The position numbers and the translations under genes were made by a program. Positions 1 through 8,189 of a DNA stretch of 43,352 nt are shown piece by piece. The first letter of the stretch is position 1; the number at the start of each line of letters is the position of its first letter. The stretch is from CAYPZL01 sp964415045 (GTDB taxonomy: Bacteria > Planctomycetota > Phycisphaerae > Sedimentisphaerales > Anaerobacaceae), in NCBI GenBank assembly GCA_964415045.1, contig CAYPZL010000023.1, positions 1-43,352 of the forward strand, written 5' to 3'. Under the pieces are notes generated by a model. It was not told the origin of the DNA. It searched no databases and worked only from the letters and a program-made list of their open reading frames with translations.

Positions 1-94
1 GCATGAAAATCACGCATAAAAAACAAGAACCTGAAGGATTGTAGTACGGATGAACGCTGATGCATGAGATACAGTTCACGGTTCACAAGTTCTC

Positions 95-194
95 AACCAC
101 AGTGTCACTGAACGCACAGAGATCTCAGAGAGTCAATCGATGGACCTTCATTAGACGTAAATCCTCTGCGTCCCTTCGCGTCCTCTGCGGTTAA
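95..194. repeat. Imperfect inverted-repeat intergenic element
   Basis: The left arm reads AACCACAG then CGCACAGAG on the plus strand. The right arm reads TTAACCGCAGAGGACGCG then GACGCAGAGG on the minus strand. Both arms share the ACC(A/G)CAG and (G)CAGAG words, so the two ends face each other like a degraded palindromic intergenic repeat. From memory, similar 'accgcagaggacgcagagg' units recur between genes in several phyla. No transposase or target duplication is visible. Bases 1-94 show nothing recognisable. Confidence 0.35.
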
Positions 195-215
195 GCCTTT
201 CGCAGTGGATCGTTC

Positions 216-684
216 TCACAGCACAGCCGCGACGGTGTTGCAGGGGACGCTTTCGCCGGCTTTGTTGGTGGCGATGATGCGATACTCCCAGTCGGTGCCG
301 CGCTGCTGGTTGTTCAGCGTCGCCTCGGACTCGATGGCCATGTTCACCAGCGACCAGGCACCCGTAGGCCGCTCGCGACGTTCGATCTTGTAGGCGGCCA
401 CCGCGCCGCCGTCGGCGGGCTTCTTCCAATCGAGGAAGACCCAGCCTTCGCCCTGCTGCGGGGCCTCCAGCGCGCGGGGCTAGCCGGGGACCTGCAGGGC
501 CGTCGGCGCGGCCTTGCCGCCCCAGCCCAGGGCGGTCAACTTGGATGAACGAATCCAGCAGCGCCTGCAAATCCAGCGCCGCCACCGGCGGGGCCGGAAA
601 ATCCGCCACATTCTCCGTCAGGCCGGTTACGATGTTCTGGGCCAGTGCCTTGATCTGTGCCTCTCGGTCGGGGAAACGTGCCAT
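216..684 (-). pseudogene. Decayed fibronectin type III protein gene (internal deletion, frameshift, stop)
   Basis: The ATG at 684 opens a frame starting MARFPDREAQIKALAQ and running to about LDSFI near 545. The frame then turns into Arg/Gly-rich nonsense. A second frame picks up at about 533 with LGWGGKAAPTALQVPG, hits an in-frame TAG at 481-483, and continues through GEGWVFLDWKKPADGGAVAAYK and a clear fibronectin type III ending (EWEYRIIATNKAGESVPCNT-type) to a TGA at 216-218. The simplest reading is one gene that lost a middle segment with a frame change, plus a nonsense mutation. I recall intact relatives (about 200 aa, a helical N-terminus followed by one FN3 domain) in planctomycete genomes, but I cannot check this. 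The N-terminal piece could still be translated. GGGAGG lies about 11 nt upstream of the ATG. Confidence 0.6.
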
Positions 685-687
685 AGC

Positions 688-825
688 TCAATGCCTCCCA
701 ACAATGCGTTTCTCTTGCATTTCCGCACGCTCGCAAAGCTCCTCAAAAGCCGTTTCCAGGCTCAAAAAAAGGTGGGTTGCTCCTTCTCGTGCGACCGCGA
801 TTGGCGCGCCCTTTTTGGCGACCAT
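688..825 (-). CDS. Possible small ORF of unknown function ahead of the FN3 pseudogene
   Basis: This 45-codon frame starts MVAKKGAPIAVARE and ends CERAEMQEKRIVGRH. It stops at 688-690, three bases before the ATG of the decayed FN3 gene, so that gene's GGGAGG lies inside this frame. The charged helical ending looks protein-like and the abutting arrangement would suit translational coupling. No good ribosome binding site precedes 825, and an upstream ATG at 870 is equally possible. I do not recognise a family. It may be a gene remnant or chance. Confidence 0.2.
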   Translation of the reverse strand: MVAKKGAPIAVAREGATHLFLSLETAFEELCERAEMQEKRIVGRH

Positions 826-1105
826 ACCCCACCGAGACCTCGAAGTCAATGTTTGAGCCCCTCCAGCCATCGCTGCGGTACGCCGACCTGACGGCATGAC
901 CGTTATACCGTATGTCTCTTCTCGCCGCACCGACGTGGCTTGCCGTTGACCTTGCCTGCCGCGTTGGGCAGGTCCGGGCGGACTCCGTCCCCCTCGGTTG
1001 CGCTGTACCGACATCACAGGTTCTTGCGGCTTTGTCGCGTCCCATCAGCGATTCCGCGTGGGGTTCTGTGGGAGCAACAGCCGCTGAGCCTGTCAGAATA
1101 TCACC
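826..1105. other. Intergenic, no gene recognised
   Basis: This stretch follows the stop of the Wzz-like gene on the minus strand. It has a short hairpin-capable sequence (CCTGCC at 955-960 with GGCAGG at 967-972) but no T-run, so it is a poor terminator candidate. Open frames crossing it lack protein-like composition. Confidence 0.4.
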
Positions 1106-2134
1106 TTACGTTCGAATCGTTTCGGCAGCGTCCGGGTCCCGGTGGCCGGCACGGGCGTGGCTTTCGACCGGCAGGGCCGAGTCCCCCACGCGCCCCTTGT
1201 CCGGCGGTGCATGCGGCAAGGATGACGAATCCGATTCCAATGTGGCCAATCGCTTTTCAGAGAGACGGCACTGCTCGCAGTATTCGCGGGCGAATGCCAG
1301 AAAGACGCCAAAAACAAGCGCGACGATACCTGCCAGCATCGTCTTGCGAACCGTCCCCCTGGCCTTGCGTCGCTCCGGGGGCGTAGCGGGGTCGAGCACC
1401 TGGATCGTCGGCATGCTCTTGGCCTCTTCGATCTTGGCGATCTCCGATTCGCGAATGAGCAGTTCGTACAGCATCTCCTGCACCTGCGCCTCGTGGCTGG
1501 GGATGCTCTCGATCCGGCTGAGTTTCTGTTCGATTTCCTTCAGACGGTTCTCAAGAAAAACCCTCTTGCTCGTCGCCTGGCCGGAGGAGAGCCGTTTGTT
1601 CTGCTCGTCGAGCTCTTCCACGTATGCATTGGCGATGGCGGCCGCCCGGTTGGGATCGCGGTCCTCGACCGTAATGTAGACGATGCCTTCGTCCGAGGCG
1701 TCGATCTTCGTATTCTCGCGCAGCTTCTTTCGGGCTTCATACCCCGCCCCTTCCACCTCATAGACACGGGTCAAGTCGAACCTCTCGACGATAGCGTCCG
1801 ACACGGTCCGGCTCTCCAGTATACCCACGTACACGTCCGCCACGCTGGTGACATCCATAACGTTGCGCAGCAAAGCCGATTCCGCGCCGCCCAGCATACC
1901 GGCACCCAGACGCGAGCTGCCCTCCAGCGACTCCAGAGGCGGCATAATGGACGTCCTGGCAACATAGGAGATCGGCGACAGGAAAGACACCACACCGGTC
2001 GTGGCGGCAGCGAGAATGCAAATCGCCAGAATCATGCGCCGATACCGGTACACCACGCGGATATAATCGAACAGGTCGATTTCCTCGCCCGGACCGTCCG
2101 CTCGCTCGTGCGGTATTCCTTCTTCACGTGCCAT
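1106..2134 (-). CDS. Wzz/GNVR-type polysaccharide chain-length regulator
   Basis: The predicted 342-aa inner-membrane protein belongs to the polysaccharide co-polymerase (Wzz) family, which sets chain length of exported polysaccharide. A cytosolic N-terminus (EIDLFDYIRVVYRYRR) leads into TM1 at about residues 34-54, then the Wzz domain (YVARTSIMPP onward). A GNVR-like end (TPTIQVLDPA-type; here MPTIQVLDPATPPERRK) precedes TM2 (MLAGIVALVFGVFLAFA). The periplasmic coiled coil is unusually short: the KLSRIESIP helix runs almost directly into the QVQEMLYELL helix. There is no C-terminal kinase domain, and the tail after TM2 is polar. The ATG at 2134 has GGGGTG about 8 nt upstream; a TTG at 2140 is the alternative. 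It lies 25 nt after the SLBB gene, so they probably form one operon. Confidence 0.85.
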   Translation of the reverse strand: MAREEGIPHERADGPGEEIDLFDYIRVVYRYRRMILAICILAAATTGVVSFLSPISYVARTSIMPPLESLEGSSRLGAGMLGGAESALLRNVMDVTSVADVYVGILESRTVSDAIVERFDLTRVYEVEGAGYEARKKLRENTKIDASDEGIVYITVEDRDPNRAAAIANAYVEELDEQNKRLSSGQATSKRVFLENRLKEIEQKLSRIESIPSHEAQVQEMLYELLIRESEIAKIEEAKSMPTIQVLDPATPPERRKARGTVRKTMLAGIVALVFGVFLAFAREYCEQCRLSEKRLATLESDSSSLPHAPPDKGRVGDSALPVESHARAGHRDPDAAETIRT

Positions 2135-2159
2135 GCTCAATCACCCCGCTACGAATGCG

Positions 2160-4748
2160 TCATATCGCAAATGCCACGCCGGCGGCGACGGCGATCTGGA
2201 AGATGATTTGCGTAATGTCTTTCGTGGTTTTGATCCAAAGGAAGCGGTCCAGCTTCCTGGGGACCACAATGGTATCTCCCGGCTCCATCCGCATGCTCAT
2301 GAACCCGCCGAAGAACCAGGAATTGTATTCGGAATTCCAGGACACCAGCTTGCCCCGGCTGCCCTGCTCCATGCTGACCACGGAGCCGTCGGCCTTGATC
2401 ACGCTGACCTGCTTCTTGTCCGCCTCCTTGGTCATCCCTCCCACGCGGCGGAGATAGTACCCCACGGTACGGCCTTCCTCGTACAACAGCGAGGTGGCGT
2501 TGAACACCTCCCCCACGACGTGCACCACGCCGGGCATCTGTGGAACGGTCAGCGTATCGCCGTCTTCGATCTCCACATCGTGCCGGGACCCCCTCAACTG
2601 CTCCAGGGGCTCCAACTTCACCACCACGCGACCCGTGAGTTCGGCGGACCGCAATTTGGCAAGGAGCTCCTTCTTGGCCTCCAGAGCCGCCTGCTGGCTC
2701 CTGACCGTCTCGGCGTCGAGCGCGCCGCTGATGCGGGCCTCGCTGCCGGCCAGCACGGATTCCTCAATCTCCTGAATCAATTGGTCGAGGCGCCGCCGCT
2801 GGATCTCTCTGGCGCTTTCGCGGGTGAAGACCGCCCCGCGCAAATAGGCCCGCTCGGTAAAGCCGCCCGCTCGCTCGATGACCGAGCTCAGCGTCTCGCC
2901 TCTTCGCACGGGGTACGTGCCGGGAAACCGAACTTCGCCGAGGATTTCGACGCTGCGGTCGAATTCGAGCTCAGGAATCGGACGGATGACGACGTGATCG
3001 TAATCTCTCAGCAGCAGGTTGTGCTTGGGATCGCCCGCCAGCGCCTTTTCCAGATCGACGTCGATGGTCTCACTTGTCATCCCCTGCTGGGTGACGTGCC
3101 TGCGAGTGATCTCGGCGTTCCGGAGATAGGCGTTCTTGCGCAGCCCGCCGGCCTTGTCAATCAGGTCGCTGACACGCATGTGCGGAATCAGACGATATTG
3201 GTTGGGATCGAAGACCAGACCCGAGATTCTGACGGCCTCGCTGATTCTTTCATCCCAACGAAACACACGGATCGTGTCGTACTGTTTCAGCTCAAGGTTC
3301 TCCGACGCCTCGCCGGCAAGCAGGTCGCCCGTGTTGAACGGAATCGTGACGGGATGGAGGTCGGGAGGAATGAGCCGTTCCACTTCACCGTAGGTGAGAT
3401 TCGGTTGGTCCTGCAAAACATCGTAGGAACTAAGAACGTCCCGCAGCCGCATACCCGGCGTCCATTCATACGTGCCCGGGCGGACCACGTGGCCGACGAG
3501 ATGAACGACTTTCTCCTTCCGCGACGGCACGGAAAAAACCTTCACGACGTCGCCGTCCTGCAAGGTCACATTCGCCGCCTGATCTCCTTGCACGTCCCCG
3601 TTTCGCGATATGTCAAAATCGACGACGATGCGCCTCTGGTGATTCTCGATTCTCTCGACCTGCACGCGCTGAAGCCATCCCGTGAACGTGACTCCGCCCG
3701 CCAGGTCCAGAACCTCTCCCAGGGTCATCGTCCCCGCCATTTCATATATCGCCGGCCGTTTAACGTTGCCCGCCACGCCCGCGACGGGGCCGATCAAAGG
3801 GATGAAGATCGTATCCCCATCCTGCAAACGCAGATCCCCGCTCTTGTCGCCGCCGAGGAGAAAATCGTAGAGATCGATCTGTACAGGGTCCGCACCGTTT
3901 CTGAGCACGCGGATCTTTCTGAGGCTTCCGTTCTTGGAGGGTCCGCCGGCGGCAAAGAGAGCATTGATCACCGTCGAAAGCGAACTGATGGTGTAACTGC
4001 CGGGGGCCGACGCCTCCCCCACCACAAAAACGCGAATGGACCGCAGGCGATCCATGGTAACGACCATCTTGAAGTCGGTATACTTGCGGGAGAGTTCGTT
4101 CTGAAGATAGCTCTCCAGCTCGGCGAACTTCATTCCCCAGACTTTCAGCGCCCCCACTTCCGGCAGGACGACCTGGCCGTTTCGATCGACGCGCAACGGG
4201 TATTGGGCGTCGACCCGGCCCCATAACGTCAGCGTGAAACTATCGCCCGGCCCAATCACATAGTTCGGGCCGACCGGAACATTGTTTACCGGCGCAAACG
4301 TTGTGACGGGCTGGCGAAACGTCGCATACCCAAACTGGATCAAATCGAGGGACACATCGCAGACGTCGGGAGGAAGTTGCTGAGAAAGAAGCAGCTCAAT
4401 TCTGGAGGGTTCTTCCTCAAGATCTCTGCTCGGAACCTCCTCCTCGCCCGCGGGAAGATTGGGCTCGTTGGGTCCCTGCTCCGCCAGTCGCTGCGACAGC
4501 CGATCGAGAGATTCCCGCGACAACGATTGCGACTCGGCCGAGCGCAAGCCGCCGGCCCGGAGCAACGATTGTGCCCGGGCTTCCAACGCCGGAAAAAGAA
4601 CCACGCATGTGAGGAAGACCACAGGCGCAACTACGTGTCGGACACAATTGCTTTGTGGAACGCGCTGCGAGCGGATTCGCCTGCCCGCCGGGAAAACCGA
4701 CCGCCCCCCTATACCGTCCAAGTTCTGCGGAGGTATGCAGGATTTCAT
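2160..4748 (-). CDS. Wza-like polysaccharide export protein with multiple SLBB domains
   Basis: The 862-aa exported protein probably forms the periplasmic/outer-membrane conduit for exopolysaccharide. A hydrophobic segment with an AxA site (VVFLTCVVLFPALEARA, about residues 42-59) looks like a signal peptide behind a long basic N-region. The polysaccharide export (Poly_export) domain begins at about residue 160 (NYVIGPGDSFTLTLWGR). Several SLBB repeats follow, each opening with a V.GEV..PG.Y-type motif (VFVVGEASAPGSYTI, VHLVGHVVRPGTYEW, VEILGEVRFPGTYPV, VHVVGEVFN). A charged helical insert lies at about 640-700. The end is hydrophobic (IIFQIAVAAGVAFAI), so the C-terminus may span a membrane. 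AAGGAG 6 nt before the ATG at 4748 fixes the start. It is much longer than E. coli Wza (about 380 aa) but typical of multi-SLBB relatives. Confidence 0.88.
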   Translation of the reverse strand: MKSCIPPQNLDGIGGRSVFPAGRRIRSQRVPQSNCVRHVVAPVVFLTCVVLFPALEARAQSLLRAGGLRSAESQSLSRESLDRLSQRLAEQGPNEPNLPAGEEEVPSRDLEEEPSRIELLLSQQLPPDVCDVSLDLIQFGYATFRQPVTTFAPVNNVPVGPNYVIGPGDSFTLTLWGRVDAQYPLRVDRNGQVVLPEVGALKVWGMKFAELESYLQNELSRKYTDFKMVVTMDRLRSIRVFVVGEASAPGSYTISSLSTVINALFAAGGPSKNGSLRKIRVLRNGADPVQIDLYDFLLGGDKSGDLRLQDGDTIFIPLIGPVAGVAGNVKRPAIYEMAGTMTLGEVLDLAGGVTFTGWLQRVQVERIENHQRRIVVDFDISRNGDVQGDQAANVTLQDGDVVKVFSVPSRKEKVVHLVGHVVRPGTYEWTPGMRLRDVLSSYDVLQDQPNLTYGEVERLIPPDLHPVTIPFNTGDLLAGEASENLELKQYDTIRVFRWDERISEAVRISGLVFDPNQYRLIPHMRVSDLIDKAGGLRKNAYLRNAEITRRHVTQQGMTSETIDVDLEKALAGDPKHNLLLRDYDHVVIRPIPELEFDRSVEILGEVRFPGTYPVRRGETLSSVIERAGGFTERAYLRGAVFTRESAREIQRRRLDQLIQEIEESVLAGSEARISGALDAETVRSQQAALEAKKELLAKLRSAELTGRVVVKLEPLEQLRGSRHDVEIEDGDTLTVPQMPGVVHVVGEVFNATSLLYEEGRTVGYYLRRVGGMTKEADKKQVSVIKADGSVVSMEQGSRGKLVSWNSEYNSWFFGGFMSMRMEPGDTIVVPRKLDRFLWIKTTKDITQIIFQIAVAAGVAFAI

Positions 4749-5151
4749 TCCACACTCCTTTGCGCTTCAACCAATTCCATTCTACAGTCTGATTCGCACG
4801 GCCAACCTGTGCCCGCCTTCAGTCAACAAGCAGGGGGCACTCACATCAGTTGCCCTGCGGACCCACCTTTCCCATTCGCCCCCACCCGTTTGACAACCCG
4901 CACATGGTACCGCAAACGCCCCCCCTGTCAAGGCATTTCTGGCTCGTCGGAACGCCCGGCGCACCGCGCATCATCATGGCCGCCAAACCACTGGCCGCCA
5001 CAAAGGCGAAACAATGTCGGCCTGTCCTTTCTTATCGGACAACCAAGCTAAAAATCTTCACATCTTAATTCGCCCATGCCATCAATCTGACCGGCGGCGC
5101 ACATTCCGCTTGACCCAACGGCGTCGATGCCTTACCCTCTGGCCGTTTTAC
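4749..5151. other. Divergent promoter region between SLBB and Wzi-like genes
   Basis: These 403 bp separate the minus-strand export operon from the plus-strand Wzi-like gene and must hold promoters for both. By eye I find the AAGGAG of the SLBB gene (4755-4760) and a TTGACC near 5111 with no convincing -10. On the minus strand TCCGATAA (about 5031-5038) resembles a sigma-28 -10 but has no -35 partner. No confident promoter, operator or small gene is called. Confidence 0.4.
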
Positions 5152-6654
5152 ATGGATGGCTACAGAAACTATTTTGCTAACCGGGCTATGCGAAGGATCG
5201 CGGTTTCGCTACTTGTACCAATCGCACTGACCTTGCCGTGTCATGCCCTGGTCTCGACCAACGTACCGCTCGATCACTGGAGTTATGACGCGGTCGAGAA
5301 GCTCGCGAACTACGGCTACATCGACAGCGCCATGCTGGCTATCAAGCCGGTCACGCGAGTCGAGATGGCCAGGCATATCAGTCAGGCCAAACACCAGTTC
5401 GAACGGGAGGAGGAGCCTTCCGCAATCCTGTCGAGCCTGCTTGACAGGCTGACAAGGGAATTCAAGGCGGAACTGATTCTCATCGGCGCCATCGATGGCT
5501 GGCAAGGCGATTCATTCGTCAAGCCCGTGGAAGACCCTTACGTCAAGTACCTCTACGCCAGGAGCGATCCGGACCTGGAGAATCTGCGGGGCGATAGATT
5601 CGAGGACGGGTCCAACTACCGGGCGGGCTTTGCCTCGCGGGGCAAGTTCTTCGACACGTTCGCCTATTATCTGCATCCGGAGTACGTGGACGCTTCATCC
5701 GCCGGCGACGGTGACGTCGACCTGATCGAAGGCTACGGCAAGGTGGCCGTCGGCAACTACGAGCTTCAGATGGGCAAGGACTCGCTCTGGTGGGGACCGG
5801 GCTATCACGGCTCTATTCTCATGAGCAACAACGCCCAACCGCTCAGAATGGTCAAGCTCAGCACCCCACAACCTATCCAACTGCCGTGGATCTTCGGTTG
5901 TCTGGGTCCTTTCAAGGGAGAATGGTTCCTGACCGAGCTGGAGGACGACAGGGACATCCCCGAGGCCAGGCTCTCCGGCATCCGGCTCAACGCCCGGCCC
6001 CATCCCCTGGTCGAGCTGGGCCTGTCACGGCTGGTGATGTTCGGCGGCAGAGGCGTATCCAGGGTGGACCTCTTCGACTACATCAAAGCCTTCTTTGCTT
6101 TGAGCGAACAATCGGAGAACAACCAGCTTGCCGGTTTCGATGTATCGTTTCTCCTGCCCCTGGGCCAAAACATACCCCTGCGATCCATCAAGCTCTATGC
6201 CGACGCCGCCGGCGAAGACGAGGCTGGCGGCTACCCCAGCAAATGGGGCTATCTTCTCGGCGCGCAGTTCAACGATCTGCTGCGCACGGGACGAACCGAC
6301 CTGCGCATCGAGTACGCCGACACGCACAGGCTCTTCTACGTACACAGCCTGTACACCTCGGGTTACACCTACAAGGGCCGCGTGATGGGCCATTACATCG
6401 GCCCCGACTCTCGCAACGTGCGCTGTCAGGTCTCGCATTACGTCACTGATGACATGGTCGTGGACGTGGGATTCGACCGGCGGATTTACGATCAGTCAAC
6501 GCATACACAGAGCCGGTTGAACGCATTCGAGTGCGACCTGACGCTCTTCGCGTCGGCGGACTGGCAGGTCAGAACGGGGTATCGGTATGAAGACGGCAGC
6601 GCCACCGAAGAGGACAACCACATTTTTCAGCTTCAACTGATCCGGGAATTTTAA
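5152..6654 (+). CDS. Wzi-like capsule assembly outer-membrane beta-barrel protein
   Basis: The predicted 500-aa outer-membrane protein carries a signal peptide (MRRIAVSLLVPIALTLPCHA). An SLH-like segment follows (NVPLDHWSYDAVEKLANYGYI, with TRVEMARHI), then a long beta-rich region with the Wzi-family hallmarks LQMGKDSLWWGPGYHG and SGIRLNARPHPLVELGLSR. It ends in a C-terminal strand finishing with Phe (FQLQLIREF), as barrel proteins usually do. Known Wzi proteins anchor capsule polysaccharide at the surface. Divergence from the Wza/Wzz pair fits that role. The start is uncertain: the ATG at 5152 and the ATG at 5188 (directly before the signal peptide) both lack a clear Shine-Dalgarno. Confidence 0.82.
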   Translation: MDGYRNYFANRAMRRIAVSLLVPIALTLPCHALVSTNVPLDHWSYDAVEKLANYGYIDSAMLAIKPVTRVEMARHISQAKHQFEREEEPSAILSSLLDRLTREFKAELILIGAIDGWQGDSFVKPVEDPYVKYLYARSDPDLENLRGDRFEDGSNYRAGFASRGKFFDTFAYYLHPEYVDASSAGDGDVDLIEGYGKVAVGNYELQMGKDSLWWGPGYHGSILMSNNAQPLRMVKLSTPQPIQLPWIFGCLGPFKGEWFLTELEDDRDIPEARLSGIRLNARPHPLVELGLSRLVMFGGRGVSRVDLFDYIKAFFALSEQSENNQLAGFDVSFLLPLGQNIPLRSIKLYADAAGEDEAGGYPSKWGYLLGAQFNDLLRTGRTDLRIEYADTHRLFYVHSLYTSGYTYKGRVMGHYIGPDSRNVRCQVSHYVTDDMVVDVGFDRRIYDQSTHTQSRLNAFECDLTLFASADWQVRTGYRYEDGSATEEDNHIFQLQLIREF

Positions 6655-6748
6655 GAAAAACACAGCCCTCCGCAGGACATAAGGTGGGATCGGCGCCGGT
6701 CGCTCCACGTCGGCGCGACATCCTCTGTCTCACGCCGAGGGACGGACT

Positions 6749-7108
6749 CTACCCGGTGATCGCCTTCCAACTCTGACCGAGCTCTTCCATCAGAGTAATG
6801 ACTTCCCGGATCATTTCGGGATCGCGGCTCGCATTCGCCTGGCGCAAACGCCCGTTCATGAAGAGGTAGAGCTTTCGCAGGTTTTGCGCGATTTCCCCAC
6901 CGCCATCCATATCCAGCACGGCGTTGAGCTCGCTGATGATATCCTGGGCGCGGTTGATATACTGCCCTTTGGCGGCGTAGTCGCCCGCTTCCAACTCCTT
7001 GATGGCCAGCTTCATGAACTTGATGGCGCCGTCGTAAAGCATGACGATCAAGCGTCCCTTGCTTTGCGTGCCGATGGCCGTCTGCTGATATGCTCCGATT
7101 CCATTCAT
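6749..7108 (-). CDS. fliS: Flagellin export chaperone FliS
   Basis: The 119-aa helical cytosolic protein binds newly made flagellin and keeps it unpolymerised for export. Recognisable FliS features are the N-terminal IGAYQQTAIGTQSKGRLIVM (Y..T...T....L...LYDGA) followed by MLYDGAIKFMKLA. The four-helix pattern continues with INRAQDIISELNAVLD and LYLFMNGRLRQAN. AGAGGAA about 7 nt upstream supports the ATG at 7108 rather than a longer frame to 7186. It lies downstream of the flagellin gene on the same strand, with a strong hairpin in the gap, so it may be read by partial read-through. Confidence 0.95.
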   Translation of the reverse strand: MNGIGAYQQTAIGTQSKGRLIVMLYDGAIKFMKLAIKELEAGDYAAKGQYINRAQDIISELNAVLDMDGGGEIAQNLRKLYLFMNGRLRQANASRDPEMIREVITLMEELGQSWKAITG

Positions 7109-7210
7109 GATTCCGTTCCTCTGATAAACACGAGCCTTGCCGTTGCCACCGCAGCCTCCGCTGCTCACCGGCTCCAGAGATGGCATATCACCCGATAACC
7201 GTCAACGATA

Positions 7211-7249
7211 GGGAGATGACTGCCGGGGGGTGCACCGCAGTCATCTCCC
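7211..7249 (-). terminator. Strong hairpin between flagellin and fliS (attenuating terminator or mRNA-end stem)
   Basis: GGGAGATGACTGC (7211-7223) and GCAGTCATCTCCC (7237-7249) form a perfect 13-bp stem around a 13-nt loop containing the palindrome GGTGCACC. In flagellin mRNA it begins about 34 nt after the stop codon. The stem is followed by CTATCG rather than a clean U-run. It may therefore be an inefficient terminator or a 3' stabilising stem that keeps flagellin mRNA abundant over fliS. Confidence 0.65.
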
Positions 7250-7282
7250 CGTCTATTGTCTAACTCAGCACGGCTGCGAGGC

Positions 7283-8092
7283 TTAGCCCAGCAGCGTCAA
7301 TGCCATCTGCGGAATCGAGTTGGCCTGCGCCAACATCGCGGTACCGGCCTGCGACAACACCTGATTCCGGGTCAACGTCGCCATCTCCGTTGCGACGTCC
7401 ACGTCCGAAATGCGAGACTCGGCGGTACTGAGGTTCTCCGTCTGAATCCCGAGCACCTCGCCGGTGGACTCGAGACGATTGATCATATAACCGAACTTGG
7501 CCCGGGCGGTATCCTTGGTGTTGATGGCACTGTCCAGGGTCCCCAGGGCCGCGCGGGCGCTGGCGGCGGTCGTGATGGACAGAGAGGTAATCCCCAGACC
7601 GGCCTTGGTCATCTTGCTGCCTTCAACGCTGATCAGGTCACTCGAACCGCCGAAGTGAATCGAGACACTGGCCGAGTTGTCGAGCATTTTGATTCCGTTG
7701 AAATCGGTCGCGGTCGCGATGCGATCGATCTCATTGGCCATTTCATCGAACTCATTGTCCATGATGACCCGCTGCGCCGAGGAATAGGAACCCGTCGCCG
7801 CCTGTTCGGCCAACTCCTGCATGCGCACCAGCAGATTATCGATAACCTGCATGGCCCCTTCCATGGTCTGCAGCATGCTCACGCCGTCCTGGGCGTTTCG
7901 CGTGCCCTGCTCCAGCACGGCGATATCGGCACGCATCAATTCACGAACCGCCATACCGGCTGCGTCATCACTGGCACTGTTGATGCGCAAGCCCGACGAC
8001 AGACGCTCGACCGACGTGGCCAAGGCATCATAGCTCTGCCCGAGATACCGGGCTGCATTTGCCGCCATCATGTTATTCTTGATTGCCAACAT
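7283..8092 (-). CDS. fliC: Flagellin (short form, D0-D1 only)
   Basis: The 269-aa protein is the filament subunit. The N-terminal D0/D1 helices are classic: NAARYLGQ, VERLSSGLRINSASDDAAGM, then DGVSMLQTMEGAMQVIDNLL. The C-terminal D1/D0 has RLESTGEVLGIQTENLSTAESRI (in part), DVDVATEMATLTRNQVLSQA and TAMLAQANSIPQMALTLLG. Between them (about residues 135-190) there is only a short segment rich in Ser/Thr, with no D2/D3 outer domains, so the filament surface would be small unless decorated. AAGGAG 8 nt before the ATG at 8092 supports the start. A sigma-28-like site lies about 100 nt upstream and fliS lies downstream. No second flagellin is present in the window. Confidence 0.97.
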   Translation of the reverse strand: MLAIKNNMMAANAARYLGQSYDALATSVERLSSGLRINSASDDAAGMAVRELMRADIAVLEQGTRNAQDGVSMLQTMEGAMQVIDNLLVRMQELAEQAATGSYSSAQRVIMDNEFDEMANEIDRIATATDFNGIKMLDNSASVSIHFGGSSDLISVEGSKMTKAGLGITSLSITTAASARAALGTLDSAINTKDTARAKFGYMINRLESTGEVLGIQTENLSTAESRISDVDVATEMATLTRNQVLSQAGTAMLAQANSIPQMALTLLG

Positions 8093-8161
8093 CTTCGCAA
8101 CTCCTTAAAAAAGACCCCAATTTGGCCCCTTGCTAAAGCATGTGCCTGTCTATACCATTAG

Positions 8162-8180
8162 AAACGGCCTCTCGGCCTTT
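8162..8180 (-). other. Hairpin in the predicted flagellin mRNA leader
   Basis: GGCC at 8166-8169 and GGCC at 8174-8177, flanked by AAA (8162-8164) and TTT (8178-8180), form a GC-rich stem with a 4-nt loop and one bulged base. It falls just downstream of the candidate flagellin start site. It could stabilise the 5' end of the message; that is inference. Confidence 0.3.
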
Positions 8181-8189
8181 CATGCTCAA

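Noticed and set aside
1148..1163. Sigma-54-like CGGCACGGGCGTGGCT on the plus strand
   Set aside because: It lies inside the Wzz-like gene pointing antisense, with no gene downstream to drive.
2133..4226. 697-codon plus-strand open frame opposite the SLBB gene
   Set aside because: Its product is His/Arg/Asp-rich with no motif, and the minus strand has a ribosome binding site, signal peptide and SLBB repeats.
5031..5038. TCCGATAA on the minus strand ahead of the SLBB gene
   Set aside because: It has no TAAA-like -35 at the right distance, and there is no reason for an export gene to use sigma-28.
8132..8147. Sigma-54-like AGGCACATGCTTTAGC upstream of flagellin
   Set aside because: Spacing between GG and GC is 11 rather than 10, which sigma-54 does not usually tolerate; the sigma-28-like site fits better.
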